A DNA stretch of 64,000 nucleotides from Anomaloglossus baeobatrachus (GCF_048569485.1 NC_134359.1:32147996-32211995); one strand, 5' to 3'. Shown: positions 9,151 to 21,340, counted from the first letter of the stretch. The notes: generated from the sequence alone by a model not told the origin. Made by a program: numbers and translations.

Positions 9151-12100
9151 AAAATTGTTTCTCTATGGTGGATTTCTGCCAATCTTGGCTGTGTGGATCA
9201 ACTGTGAAAACAAGCTCTGTAGGGGCCTTTGGTTAAAATTGTTGCTCTGTGGGGGAACTCTACAAATATATGCTGTGTGGGTCAACTGTGGAAATAGGCT
9301 TTGTTGGAGTCTTTTGTTAAACTTGTTGTTCTGTGGGGGAACTGTAATAATCTTGGCTGTCTTGATCAACTCTGAACACAAGCTATGTAGGGGTTGTTTG
9401 CTAAAATTGTTGCTCTGTGTGGGAACTCTAACCTTGGTTGTGTGGGTCAACTGTGAAAACAGTCTCTGTAGGTGCCTTTGTTTAAAATAGGTGCTCTGTG
9501 GGGAAACTCTGCCAATATAGGCTGTCTGTGTGAACTCTAAAAGCAGGTTATGTAAGGGCCTTTTTGAAAATGTTAGCTCTGTTCAGGAACTCTGCCAACT
9601 TTGGCTGTGTGTGTAAACTGGGAAAGCATACTTTCTATGGGGCTTTTTCTTACCCTTGTTGCTCTGTGGGGTACTCCAGCAACTTTTGCTGTGTGAGTCA
9701 AATCTGAAAACAGGCTATGTAGGGGCCTTTTGTTAAAATTGTTGCTCTGTGTGGGAACTCTAACAATCTTGGCTGTGTTTTCAACTGTGAAAAGAGCTTC
9801 TGTAGGGGCCTTTGTTTAAAATTGGTGCTCTGTGAGGGAACTCTGCCAATATAGGCTGTTTTGGTCAACTGGGAAACAGCGTGTGTAGTGGCCTTTTGTT
9901 AAACTTGTTGCTCAGTTTGGGAACTCTGCCAATCATGACTGTGTGGGTCAGTTCTGAAAACAGGCTATGTAGTAGCCTTGTATTAAAATTGTTGCTCTCT
10001 GGGTGAACTCTGCCAATCTTGGTTGTCTTGGTCAACTAAGAAAATAGGCTCTGTAGGGACCTTTTGTTAAACTTGTGGGGGAACTCTAACAATCTTGACA
10101 GTGTGGCTCAACTCTGCAAACGGGCTATTTAGGGGCCATTTGTTAAACTTTTTCCTCTGGGGGGAAACTACCAATATAGGCTGTCTGTGTGAACTCTAAA
10201 AACAGGTTATGTAAGGGCCTTTTTGAAAATGTTAGCTCTGTTCAGGAACTCTGCCAACTTTGGCTGTGTGGGTAAACTGGGAAAACAGGCTTTCTATGGG
10301 GCTTTTTTCTTAAACTTGTTGCTCTGTGAGGTACTCCAGCAACTTTTGCTGCGTGGGTCAAATCTGAAAACAGGCTATGTGGGGCCTATTGTTAAAATTG
10401 TTGCTCTGTGGGGGAATTCTAACAATCTTGGCTGTGATAGTTAACTGTGAAAACAGGCTCTGTAAGGGCCTTTGTTTAAAATGATTGCTCCGTGGGGAAC
10501 TCTTCCAATATAGACTGTCTGTGTGAACTATGAAAGGCTATGTAAGGGCCTTTTTGAAAGTTGGTGATCTGTTGGTACAAATATATTGTTAACTGTGGAA
10601 ATAGGCTCTGTAGAGGCCTATGTTTAAATTGGTACTCTATAAGGAACTCTGCCAATATAGGCTGTGTGGATAAGTTGTGAAAACAGGCTATGTAAGGGCC
10701 CATTTCAAAAATTGTTGCTCTGTAGTTAAACTCTGCCAATCTTGGCTGTGCTCTACAATTGTGGAAAACAGGCTTTGTAGGAAGGAGCCTTTTAAGAAAA
10801 AAATAGTGCTCTGTAGTGGATCTCTGCAATTTTAGACTGTGTGGGTGAACAATGAAAACAGGCTCTGTATGTTTTTTTTGTTTGTTTTTTTTAAATTGGT
10901 GCTCTGTTGGGGGAACTCTGCCAATCTTGGCTGTCTGAGTCAACTGTGAAAATAGCTTATGTAGGGGCCTCTTTGAAAATTGTTGCACTGTGGGGTAACT
11001 AACATTTTTTGGCTGTGTGGGTCAACTGGAAAACAGGCTCAGTAGGGGCTTTTTGTTAAACTTGTTGCTTTTTGGGGGGAGTATAACAATCCTGGCTGTG
11101 TGAATCAACTCTGAAAACAGACTATTTAGGGGCCTTTTCATATTTTTTTTTGCCTTGTGGAGGAACTATAACAATCTTGACTCTGTGGCTCAACTCTGAA
11201 AACAGGATATTTAGGGGCCTTTTGCTAAACTTCCTGCTCTGTGGGGAAACTGCCAATCTTGGCTGTGTGGTTCAACTGGGAAAACAGCCTATGTAGGAAC
11301 CTTTTTGAAAATTATTGCTCTGTGGGGGAACTCTACCAATATAGGCTGTGTGGGTGTTAGGCTCACCGGGCGAGCAGGGATTTTAGTGGACCCACTGGGT
11401 CACAACACATAGAAAATACCAGAAGGGCTTGACTACGAACCCAAACTTGGTTTTCTCCAGAGCTCCTGATGGATGAGTTGTTACGTTGCCGGTAGGATCT
11501 GGGTGCCACTTGGGAAGACTGGTGTTGCATAGGCTGGCCCCAGGGGTATGAGAGCAACAGTCTCTGGTATAGAGTTGCAGCAGGTGTAGAGGTTCCATTT
11601 GGGATGGATGGATGGATGGGTGGGTGGATGGATAGATATCAGCAGCTGGTGTAGAGGTTCCATCCGGGATGAATGGATGGACGGATAAACGGCAGCAACT
11701 GGTGGCAACAGTTATTGTGCTAGGCAGCCGATGTGGTGGCTCGCAGTAGCAGATAGTGGGAGTGACACTGTTATACAGAAAGGTATAAACAGTATGTCTA
11801 GCACAGCAAAACAGCAACAGCAGCATAGGGCTAGGGTACATGACAACTAGCAATGACTAAACTCATTGCCCAGGCACCTAGCATGGGGGCCTTTTGTTAA
11901 ACTTGTTGCTTTGTGGGGGAACTCTAACAATTTTGGCTGTGTTTATCAACTCTGAACACAAGCTATGTAGGGGCCTTTTGTTAAAATTGTTACTCTGTGT
12001 GGGAACTCTAACAATCTTGGCTGTGTGGGTCAACTGTGAAAAGAGCTTCTATGGGGCCTTTGTTTAAACTTGTTGCTCTGTTCGGGAACTCTGCTAATAT

Positions 12101-12780
12101 ACGACGTGTTGGTCAACTATGGAAACAGGCTGTGTAGGTGCCTTTGTTTAAAATTGGTGCTCTGTCTGGGAACTCTGACAATCTTGACTGTGTGGATCAG
12201 TTGTGAAAACAGGCTATGTAGTAGCCTTTTATTAAAATTGTTGCTCTGAGGGTGAACTCTGCCAACCTTGGCTGTGTGGGTCAACTTGGAAAACAGCCTA
12301 TGTAGAGACCTTTTTGAAAATTGTTGCTCTGTGGGGGAACTCTACCAATATATTCTATGTGGATCAACTGGGGAAAACAGGCTCTATGGGGGCCTTTTGT
12401 TAAAATTGTTGCTCTGTTCGGGAACTCTGTCAATCTTGGCTGTGCGTGTCAACAGAAAAAACAGGCTCCGTGGAGAACTTTTGTTAAACTTGTTGCTCTG
12501 TAGGGGAACTCTGCCAATGATGGCTGTGTGGGTCTACTGGTAATACAGGCTCTGTAGAGGCCTTTCCTTTTAAACTTGTTGCTCTGTGGGGCAACTCTAA
12601 CAATCTTGGCTATGTTGGTCAACTTTCAAAACAGGCTATGTAGAGGCCTTTTGTTAAAATTGTTGCTCTGTGGGGGAACTCTCTCAAGCTTTGCTATGTT
12701 TGTTAACTGGGATAATAGGCTTTGTAGGGGCGTTTTTTTAAATTGTTGCTCTGCGGGATTACTCTTCCATATATTGTAGT
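9151..12780 (+). repeat. 84-bp tandem array, about 37 units
   Basis: Units resemble GTTGCTCTGTGGGGGAACTC, then a CCAATCTTGGCTGTGTGGGT block, then AACTGTGAAAACAGGCT and AGGGGCCTTTTGTTAAA. Spacing is exactly 84 bp between starts at 9241, 9325 and 9409. Units are diverged by 10-25%. Since 84 is a multiple of three, spurious open frames run through it. It is interrupted at about 11357-11880. Confidence 0.85.
11357..11880. mobile_element. Unidentified insertion in the 84-bp array
   Basis: About 520 bp unlike the array. It begins near GTTAGGCTCACCGGGCGAGC and contains a GGATGGAT-type simple repeat near 11605 and a duplicated segment with GGTGTAGAGGTTCCAT (near 11583 and 11650). I found no clear target duplication. 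It could be an LTR or retroposon fragment. Confidence 0.4.
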
Positions 12781-13260
12781 GGACTGCCAGCTCAATCCTA
12801 ATTCCAATAACTAGTTTTTTAACTGCAACAGCTGTACTGTATGATACTAGAGCTGAGACTTAGATTCTGGGGAGGAACAGTGAAAACAGGCAGTGTAATA
12901 ATCGGATTGCCACTCTCAACCTGTATACAGGCCATGTAATAATCTGCTTGTCTTTGGAGTGTGGCTGTGGTGCTAGGCTGTGGTTCTGCTGCTAGTGGTG
13001 GAGGTGGAGCTGTTGCGGGGAGAGGTCGTGGTCACTCTCTGCCTGCAATGCACCCAAATAAAATACCTTCCTCTGGTGCACGCAGGCGACAGGACATTTC
13101 TCAGCACTCTACAACATCCAGTACTACCGTCTTGCTACTGTTCGGTCTTCCCTGTGATCCCTTCAATGGAATCTTTAGTGCCTCCAGTGAGGACTAGCCT
13201 TCACAACGCATGACAGGACCTAGTCCGCAGCAGAAGTGTCAAAGTTGCCTTTAAAGGGGA
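12781..13260 (+). repeat. Unrecognised module, copy 2
   Basis: Contains TGTATACAGGCCATGTAATA and a plus-strand frame with GRGRGHSLPAMHPNKIPSSG, paralleling copy 1 at 8689-9150 with HGRSMPAPHLNEIPSS. The two copies flank the 84-bp array. No known domain recognised. Confidence 0.4.
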
Positions 13261-13434
13261 AGAACAGGTGAGTATAATTTTTTTATTTTGTTTTGCCTAG
13301 ATTTATTATGTTTCGGGTCTGGAGTCACACTTGATAGAATAAATTCAATGTAAATCTAATTGCCAGAGCTAACTTAACTGAATTTACCGAATTTTAAATT
13401 TTAGCAGATTCATTCATCTTTAGTTTACTTTTAA

Positions 13435-14717
13435 CCCCTTCACGACCATGGACGGATCTTTCCGTCATGGATCGTGTCCCGGTAACCCCCGCCCCCTGCC
13501 GCGGGCAGGCGGCGTGGATCGGCACATATATCAGCTGTTTTCAACAGCTGACATGTGTGCCTACATGTTCCGAGTGGAATCGCATTCCACCCGGAACATT
13601 AACCCCTTAGATCTCGCTGCCAAAGTCTGGCAGCGAGATCTATATGCGCGCGGCCATGTTTTTTACTTACCGCCGCCCCCTCCGGACGTCACGTGAGTGA
13701 TCACGTGACGTTCGGTGGTTGCCATCGTAGTACAGGGTCATGTGATGACGCCTGATGCTATGAAGTTTCACTTTCATTCTTCCTCGGCACGGAGCAGAGG
13801 AAAAAAGAAAGTGACTATTTCTGCTGTTTACAGCGGTATAGCTGTGATCAGCAGATAGCGATCAGCAATCGGATTGCTGATTGCTATAGCCCCCTAGGGG
13901 GACTAGTAAAATAAAATAAAAAAAGTAATAGAAAAGTTTTAAAAAATTAAAAAGAAAAAAAAAAACCTAAAAGTTCAAATCACCCCCCTTTCCCCCCATT
14001 GAAAATTAAAGGGTTAAAAAATAAATAAATATACACATATTTGGTATCGCCGCGTTCAGAAATGCCCGATCTATCAAACTATAAAATCAATTAATCTGAT
14101 TGGTAAACGGCGTAGTGGCAAAAAAATTCCAAATGCCAAAATTACGTTTTTTGGTCGCCGCAAGTTTTACGCAAAATGCAATAACAGGCGATCAAAACGT
14201 AGCATCTGCGCAAAAATGCTACCATTAGAAACATCAGCTCGAGACGCAAAAAATAAGCCATCACTGAGCCATAGATCCCAAAAAATAAGAACGCTACGTG
14301 TTTCGGAAAATGGCGCAAAACGTGCGCCACTTTTATTGGACAAACTTGTGAATTTTTTTTAACCCCTTAGATACAAGTAAATCTATACATGTTTGGTGTC
14401 TACAAACTCGCACCAACCTCAGGCATCATACCTACACATCAGTTTTACCATATAGTGAACACCGTGAATAAAACATCCCAAAAACTATTGTGCCATCACA
14501 CTTTTTTTGCAATTTTTCCACACTTGGAATTTTTTTGCTGCTTTCCAGTACACCATATGGTAAAACTTATGGTTTCATTTAAAAGTACAACTCGTCCCGC
14601 AAAAAACAAGCCCTCATATGGCAAGATTGACGGAAAAATAAAAAAGTTACGGCTCTCGGAAGAAGGGGAGCAAAAAACAAAAACGCAAAAACGGAAAGTG
14701 CCCCGGGGCTGAAGGGG
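13435..14717. mobile_element. TTAA-flanked non-autonomous DNA transposon
   Basis: 1283 bp bounded by TTAA on each side (13431-13434 and 14718-14721), with short inverted ends CCCCTTCA and TGAAGGGG. TTAA targets are used by piggyBac-type transposases. The interior has GC-rich palindromes (for example GATCTCGCTGCC and GGCAGCGAGATC) and no transposase. Confidence 0.7.
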
Positions 14718-14737
14718 TTAATCTCATTCACAAGGTC

Positions 14738-14935
14738 ATTTAAAGGGGTTTTCCTGTATTATAAAACATGACTGTCTTCTTCCACAAACAGCGCCACCCC
14801 TGCCTTCAGGTTAGGTATGTTATTGCAGTTCTGCACAGTTTATTCAGTAAAGCTTAGTTGCACCAACCTGCAGACAGTGGTGGTGCTGATTTTGGAAGAA
14901 GGCAGTCATGTTATCCTGAAGGATATTTTTATTTA
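14738..14935. mobile_element. Foldback MITE fragment
   Basis: Begins TTTAAAGGGGTTTTCCTG. The left segment ACATGACTGTCTTCTTCC is inverted near 14895 as GGAAGAAGGCAGTCATGT. Likely a TTAA-type MITE missing its right end. Confidence 0.45.
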
Positions 14936-15085
14936 TTCATTTATTTTTTTTAAATTGAGGTATATTTATCAGTTATCCAAACATTTATGCCATATTAATA
15001 TTAAAAGTGTCCACCACTGTCATCCCAAGCAGGTATATATCCATTTGTACATACAATTACTTGTGGGGAAATGGAAGAATATTTG

Positions 15086-15600
15086 AGCAAATTTTTTTTC
15101 AGATTTTTAAGACTATAAGACACACTTTTTTTCCAAAATTTGGGAGAAAGGTAGGGGTGCGTCTTATAATCCGAAATGTACCTGCCGTGCTGTTGGAGAT
15201 TGGCAACAGTAGTGTAACAGTGTCATAAGAAACAGGGTCGCCTCTGCAGGACGCCAGTGGTGGCAGAAGTGGGGCGATCACATGTGTCCGCCATTGAAGA
15301 AAATGAATATTCACTGTTAGCCACACCCATAATCCCGCTCACCTCTCGGCACCAAGGTCAGTGATAGTAAATGACTGTGAAGAATTTTACTATCGCTGAT
15401 GTGGGATTATGGGCATGAGCAGTAGTGATTATTCATTTTTGGACAACTGACAAGGGTGTGTGACTGGGGGCATAGGAGTGACGTTATGTACTGCCCGTCG
15501 CTTACACGACAAAGTCAGTTGGTGAAGTCAGAAGAAGACGCCAGACGCCAGTGGAGCAGATGGAAGGTGAGTAAAATTGTTTCTTTTTATATATTAAAAA
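15086..15600. other. Dispersed-repeat fragment, class unsure
   Basis: Contains GACTATAAGACACAC and, inverted, GTGCGTCTTATAATCCG. Such paired ATAAGAC sequences are common in vertebrate DNA-transposon derivatives. The remainder shows no coding signal. Confidence 0.35.
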
Positions 15601-15605
15601 TAGCG

Positions 15606-15859
15606 GTATAACAGGAAGCATATATACCAGGTTGAGCCCATGATGGGGGACCTATATACCAGGATGAAGGACATATATCAGGATGAGCCCAGGATGGGGA
15701 ACATATATACCAGGATAGGGGACATATATACCAGGATGTATACCAAGATGGGCCTAAGGTGGGGGGACATATATTCCAGGATGAAGAACATATATACCAG
15801 GATAGAGAACATATATTCCAGAATAGGGACATACTGTATATACCAGGATGAAGTATATA
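15606..15859. repeat. Minisatellite, left part
   Basis: Tandem copies of about 21-24 bp with core ACATATATACCAGGATG, some lengthened by GAGCCCAGGATG. The array was split at a TA by the Tc1 transposon at 15860 and resumes at 17512. Confidence 0.8.
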
Positions 15860-17511
15860 CAGTTAGGTCCAGAAATATTTGGACAGTGACACAATTTTCG
15901 CGAGTTGGGCTCTGCATGCCACCACATTGGATTTGAAATGAAACCTCTACAACAGAATTCAAGTGCAGATTGTAACGTTTAATTTGAAGGTTTGAACAAA
16001 AATATCTGATAGAAATTGTAGGAATTGTACACATTTCTTTACAAACACTCCACATTTTAGGAGGTCAAAAGTAATTGGACAAATAAACCAAACCCAAACA
16101 AAATATTTTTATTTTCAATATTTTGTTGCGAATCCTTTGGAGGCAATCACTGCCTTAAGTCTGGAACCCATGGACATCACGAAACGCTGGGTTTCCTCCT
16201 TCTTAATGCTTTGCCAGGCCTTTACAGCCGCAGCCTTCAGGTCTTGCTTGTTTGTGGGTCTTTCCGTCTTAAGTCTGGATTTGAGCAAGTGAAATGCATG
16301 CTCAATTGGGTTAAGATCTGGTGATTGACTTGGCCATTGCAGAATGTTCCACTTTTTTGCACTCATGAACTCCTGGGTAGCTTTGGCTGTATGCTTGGGG
16401 TCATTGTCCATCTGTACTATGAAGCGCCGTCCGTTCAACTTTGCGGCATTTGGCTGAATCTGGGCTGAAAGTATATCCCGGTACACTTCAGAATTCATCC
16501 GGCTACTCTTGTCTGCTGTTATGTCATCAATAAACACAAGTGACCCAGTGCCATTGAAAGCCATGCATGCCCATGCCATCACGTTGCCTCCACCATGTTT
16601 TACAGAGGATGTGGTGTGCCTTGGATCATGTGCCATTCCCTTTCTTCTCCAAACTTTTTTCTTCCCATCATTCTGGTACAGGTTGATCTTTGTCTCATCT
16701 GTCCATAGAATACTTTTCCAGAACTGAGCTGGCTTCATGAGGTGTTTTTCAGCAAATTTAACTCTGGCCTGTCTATTTTTGGAATTGATGAATGGTTTGC
16801 ATCTAGATGTGAACCCTTTGTATTTACTTTCATGGAGTCTTCTCTTTACTGTTGACTTAGAGACAGATACACCTACTTCACTGAGAGTGTTCTGGACTTC
16901 AGTTGATGTTGTGAACGGGTTCTTCTTCACCAAAGAAAGTATGCGGCGATCATCCACCACTGTTGTCATCCGTGGACGCCCAGGCCTTTTTGAGTTCCCA
17001 AGCTCACCAGTCAATTCCTTTTTTCTCAGAATGTACCCGACTGTTGATTTTGCTACTCCAAGCATGTCTGCTTTCTCTCTGATGGATTTTTTCTTTTTTT
17101 TCAGCCTCAGGATGTTCTGCTTCACCTCAATTGAGAGTTCCTTAGACCGCATGTTGTCTGGTCACAGCAACAGCTTCCAAATGCAAAACCACACACCTGT
17201 AATCAACCCCAGACCTTTTAACTACTTCATTGATTACAGGTTAACGAGGGAGACGCCTTCAGAGTTAATTGCAGCCCTTAGAGTCCCTTGTCCAATTACT
17301 TTTGGTCCCTTGAAAAAGAGGAGGCTATGCATTACAGAGCTATGATTCCTAAACCCTTTCTCCGATTTGGATGTGAAAACTCTCATATTGCAGCTGGGAG
17401 TGTGCACTTTCAGCCCATATTATATATATAATTGTATTTCTGAACATGTTTTTGTAAACAGCTAAAATAACAAAACTTGTGTCACTGTCCAAATATTTCT
17501 GGACCTAACTG
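15860..17511 (-). mobile_element. Tc1-like transposon, DD34E, complete
   Basis: 1652 bp with inverted ends CAGTTAGGTCCAGAAATATT at the left and its mirror image at the right, flanked by TA duplications (15858-15859 and 17512-17513). It encodes one uninterrupted transposase on the minus strand. It sits inside the ACCAGGATG minisatellite. A second copy of the same family lies at 30126-31778. Both structure and frame look intact, so it could be autonomous. Confidence 0.95.
16115..17152 (-). CDS. Tc1-family transposase, DD34E
   Basis: 345 residues, the normal length for Tc1 transposases, which cut the element from DNA and insert it at TA. Residues 1-110 form the paired-like DNA-binding region with a GRPR hook motif at 58-61. 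The catalytic triad is visible: D152 in WTDETKI, D249 in QMDNDPKHT and E284 in SPDLNPIEH, with 34 residues between the last two. A lysine run at about 18-22 comes from a T-rich tract that is a slip-prone site; the other copy is shifted there. The ATG was chosen because MRSKELS is the usual family start. No intron or known host role. Confidence 0.93.
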   Translation of the reverse strand: MRSKELSIEVKQNILRLKKKKKSIREKADMLGVAKSTVGYILRKKELTGELGNSKRPGRPRMTTVVDDRRILSLVKKNPFTTSTEVQNTLSEVGVSVSKSTVKRRLHESKYKGFTSRCKPFINSKNRQARVKFAEKHLMKPAQFWKSILWTDETKINLYQNDGKKKVWRRKGMAHDPRHTTSSVKHGGGNVMAWACMAFNGTGSLVFIDDITADKSSRMNSEVYRDILSAQIQPNAAKLNGRRFIVQMDNDPKHTAKATQEFMSAKKWNILQWPSQSPDLNPIEHAFHLLKSRLKTERPTNKQDLKAAAVKAWQSIKKEETQRFVMSMGSRLKAVIASKGFATKY

Positions 17512-17681
17512 TATACCAGGATGAGTCTAGCATGGAGGACATATATACCAGGATGGGGAACATATATACCAAGATTTAGCTAGGATGGGGCACATATATA
17601 CCAGGATGGGGAACGTATATACCAGGATAAGGGATATATATACCAAGATGGTCCTAGGATGCGGGACATATATACCAAGTA
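17512..17681. repeat. Minisatellite, right part
   Basis: Continuation of the ACATATATACCAGGATG array of 15606-15859 after the Tc1 insertion, with the same unit and similar divergence. Confidence 0.8.
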
Positions 17682-18508
17682 AATACTAAATACTTAAAAA
17701 TCATCCTCCACCTTGGCACCACATTACATGATTAAGTGGTGTTCGAGGTTTCCAAATCACAATTGGCCAAGCAAAACCTTTCACCAATACATGGCGTAGA
17801 CAGTAGAGAAAACACTCCTGCGTGATATATGATGAGACATGTGAATGTGACCTATGGCATGAGGAAGATGGTGCATACTAATCTGTGCACAAAGATGGCA
17901 AATGGTGTTGCACTGCAGAAGGGAAAATCGGCCCATCGTGGGAGATGAAGGCGCAAACCGGCATGAAAGTTTGCCCATGCCACTGGAAGAACAGCCCAGA
18001 AAAGAAGATGTCCTGTAAAGAGCTGTCGACCCACTGTGGGAGGTATGCACAAGAGTATGGTGTGATGGAAAAGAAAGGCCTGCCAACCAGGAGGTAAAGA
18101 CAGAACGCAGGAGGAGTGACTGCTGGTGGGGGCACAGGAGGAGACAAGTGATGTGACTGACAAAGTGAAAGTATGGCCCACAAAAGTGTGGGGCCGGAGC
18201 TGAATGAGTGTGATGAAGAGATAACCGGCGCCATAACTTTGCTGTCTGTCAGGAGAACAGGGTAAACAACAGACAGCAGTCATGGTGCGCCAGAAACCTT
18301 CGTATGAGGAGAATGATAGTGAAGGAGAAGGCCTAGAGATGTTCAACATGGTCTGAGAAGCAGAAGCGGGTGAGACCAGCAACATTATTTGTCCAGTAGT
18401 TTTCGCCTCAAAACCTGAGACTCCTGGTCATACTTGGGAATATGCAGGGAAGGGCTGTGATCAACTGAATGAGTTGATCAGCTGCATAAAGAAAAATAAA
18501 GCAGCTGC
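17682..18508. other. No gene recognised
   Basis: Short open frames exist on both strands but show no known domain. The right edge ends in AAATAAAGCAGCTGC, directly before an LTR start. Confidence 0.4.
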
Positions 18509-19614
18509 TGTGACGCCCCTGGACTAGTCAGCTCGTCACAGGATACTGCACGCTTTTTATCTCCTAGTGCAGTACTCAACCCCTCCATGGTTCTGGGTTC
18601 CCAACTTGCAGCACTGCCTCCATCAGCATCCAAAAATCCCAATCACACCTCGCAACACACCCTGTCAGGCACATCAGTGGGCTGCTAATCTGGAATAGGG
18701 TCACCTACCTAGGGGTCAGGCAGGGAGGTGGGAGGTGGCAAGTCAGTTGAGTGGTAGCCCTCGAGCTGTGAGGAGCTCGAGGAAGCTGGGAGTTGACGCT
18801 CCCAGAGGAAAACGTAGATTGGGTTGCAGACGGTGGTCTGGACCCCGAGGAGTCGGAGACCCGGTCGCGGGAGATTGGGACTGGGTGCTGGCTTAGTCAA
18901 GGAGGACGGTAGGCATCTGCAGTCCAATAGCCGGTCTGGGGCCGAAAGCACATCTGGGTACTGGACCCTAGGTCGGGGAGAAGCTTCAAGCAACCCGGCA
19001 ATTAACCTGCGGAGGACAGGGCCTTTATGGACTGTTGCCACGAAGCTCAGAGATCGAAGGGGATAGGGGTATCCAAGCAAAGCAGCCCACTGAAATCCCA
19101 AGCGTGAGCTCCTGAGAGCAAGCTCCTCTGCTACCCATGGTAGGGAGCGGGGCCCGGACAGCTCGAAGCTTACGGGCCACCTGAACACTTTCAAATTCTG
19201 TGCACAGAGGCAGGCTACAGACCACCAGGCAGTGCTGCAGGGGATGGAACCCGGACGAGCTCCCCAAGAGGGCAGCGGCACCCAGAGACTTGGTTTACTA
19301 CGTTGTCAGTGTCTCCTTTCCTTCTGAGGAAGAACCCGATTAACCCCTGCTACCAGCAAGCCTGCGCTCCCACTGCCATCCATTCAACCATTCGGGGTCC
19401 CGGGGCCTTTCCCTACCCGTGGAGGGTAACATCATCTGGCTGCCTAACTCCATCACCCCGGGTACTCCCAACGGCAGCGGCGGTACTCCCTATTACCACA
19501 CACCACGGGTGGCATCATAAACTATAAAACTCCCCTGTAAATAACCCCCCAATCACGTTTCGGCATGACCCCGAGCCCTCGAGTCCGGAGACCCTTGAGC
19601 CACGAGTAGTGACA
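18509..19614 (+). repeat. LTR of a cold-shock-type LTR element
   Basis: Starts TGTGACGCCCCTGG with an inverted pair TGTGACG / CGTCACA. The proposed end GTAGTGACA gives 1106 bp, close to the other two LTR families of this type in the window (1091 and 1153 bp). The right boundary is inferred, and no second LTR copy was found. Confidence 0.55.
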
Positions 19615-20580
19615 TCCGGATCCGAGCGGTTCGACCGCTGCTGGGGCGGGACTGGTCCGAAACACTGCCATTGGATTTTTGGGCCTAAACTGAGTTCCTT
19701 AAGAAGGTGACCAGGAAGATCTCTCCAGCCAGGGTATAGCCTCACCTGAACAGGCTAAAGACTGATAGCCGCAGCATCCTTGACCATGACAGCCTCACCC
19801 TCAAGGAAAAGCGGAGAGTGGAACGCTGCCGAAAGAGAAAGGTTGCGGAGGTCTATGCACAGGAATGGTTATCGCAACCAAAGAAAATCCTGTTTGAAGA
19901 CCAGAGCGCTAGAGGCAAGGTAATCAGTTTTGATATAGAGAGGGGTTTGGGATTTTTACAAAAGCTCGATATCGAACACCAGGGCTACGTTATCCAGATT
20001 GTGGTTAAAACAGTACTTACGTCCTCACCTCAACATTTTTTATCTTGGAGAGATTGTGACTTTCTTGAATTTCTGGAGCCAAAAAGGAAGTCGGGGAGAA
20101 CCTGACCTGCTACAGCAGAGGATGGATGCAGAGTGTTGGGAGAAGAAATGCGCTGGAGAAAAGGAGGAGAGAGAACAGTGTCAGGGAGAATAGGGAGTCC
20201 ATGCCAGAAGAGAAGAGCTATCGATTGGACGGAGTAATCAGAGCTATTTTTAATTTTATGAACCTCCTAATGTTGGAGGCTCCAGAGGTGGACATGTAAC
20301 TAAACATCAAGTGACTGCCACACTCACCTCCGGATTCCATGCTAACATCCAGATGTTCCAGATCACCAGTGCTACAGTGTGCCTTGGGGATCCACCACAG
20401 ACCACAGAGGATCCGCTCAGGGAGAAATATCTTGACAATCCTGAAGGTGGCAAAACTTCTCCCATCGGGATCAGGCTGTAAAGTGAAGAATTGGGGAGCC
20501 TTAGTGGTTGATGTCCATAACACCCACATCTTAAGAGACACTAAGTTGGGCCTGTATGTCGAGGTTGGTTAAAGTTACAG
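19615..20580 (+). mobile_element. Interior remnant of an LTR element
   Basis: Follows the LTR at 18509-19614 in the same orientation. It holds a cold-shock-like frame (19818-20105) and then sequence without recognisable domains. No pol genes and no 3' LTR are seen, so the element is partial and broken. Confidence 0.5.
19818..20105 (+). pseudogene. Cold-shock-like frame of an LTR element (fossil)
   Basis: A 95-codon frame in the position where the element at 59127-64000 carries its cold-shock frame. It shows GKVISFDIERGLGFLQK, comparable to the first strands and RNP1 motif of a cold-shock domain (G-x-V-x-x-F...GYGFI), and then RDCDFLEF, comparable to the GDVVQF strand. A basic stretch precedes it. 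The match is weak and rests on the parallel with the better-preserved domain. Fossil, broken. Confidence 0.4.
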
Positions 20581-20589
20581 CAGGGGAAT

Positions 20590-20750
20590 TGGCAGTTGTT
20601 TTCCTACCTTCGCGGATAGCACACGTAGAACACACGTGGCCCGCACGTACCAGAGACACGTACTTACCTGCACGCAACACGCAGGGGAAATACGTGTCTC
20701 ACGGCACGTGCGTGAATTTCACGTGAGTGTGGCAGAGGCCTTAAGTAGCC
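20590..20750. mobile_element. Harbinger-like MITE fragment
   Basis: Rich in CACGT-type palindromes and ends CACGTGAGTGTGGCAGAGGCC followed by TTAA. The reversed end resembles the AGGCCCCTTTCACA-type termini at 29298. The left end is missing. Confidence 0.35.
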
Positions 20751-21043
20751 TGGTAGGTTTTTGTTTCTTTTTCTAATTTTGTTGTGCCTGTTGCCCGTTT
20801 TCTGCCGGATGGAAGACGCTTATGTGACCGGTGGATGCGTCACGCTCTGCATGGACTGGGCTGCATCCAACAAAAGACTGAATTTGAATGTGCTCATACA
20901 AAATGATTATTGCATCTTATGGACTATTTACCAATTTTAAAGAGATGGTTTTTTTGTCCTATTATTCAAAGTTCTTTTTTTTTTCCAACAGATGTTTTCC
21001 ATCCTTCCAGAAGCACTCATTCTAGAGGATTGGAAAAAGATAG

Positions 21044-21340
21044 ATAATAATTGTATTCATTTATATAGCGGTATTAATTCCACAGCGCTTTACATACATC
21101 AGGAACACTGTCCCCATTGGGGCTCACAATCTAAATTCCCTATCTGTATGTCTTTGGAGTGTGGGAGGAAACCGGAGAACCAGGAGGAAACCTCCACAAA
21201 CACGGGGAGAACATACAAACGCCTTGCAAATGTTGTCCTTGGTGGGATTTGAACCCAGGACCCCAGCGCTGCAAGACTGCAGTGCTAACCACTGAGCCAC
21301 CACAAGACTGCAGTGCTAACAACTAAACCACCGTGCCGCC
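21044..21340 (-). mobile_element. tRNA-derived SINE with L2-like tail
   Basis: Read on the minus strand: a tRNA-like head GGTGGCTCAGTGGTTAGCAC with a B-box-like GGGTTCAAATCC, a central part with GAAACCTCC and CACACTCCAAAGACATAC resembling the V-SINE core, and a tail containing GTAAAGCGCTGTGGAATTAA. A short duplication of the head lies at 21301-21340. SINEs of this type are transcribed by RNA polymerase III and use LINE enzymes. Confidence 0.75.

Noticed and set aside
9155-9490. A 111-codon Leu/Cys/Gly-rich frame
   Set aside because: Arises from the 84-bp tandem unit and appears again in other parts of the array.
16509-17345. Plus-strand frames opposite the Tc1 transposase
   Set aside because: They are antisense shadows of the transposase and recur identically in the second copy.
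21241-21320. A tRNA gene
   Set aside because: The tRNA-like A and B boxes belong to a SINE head; no full cloverleaf and the SINE body follows.
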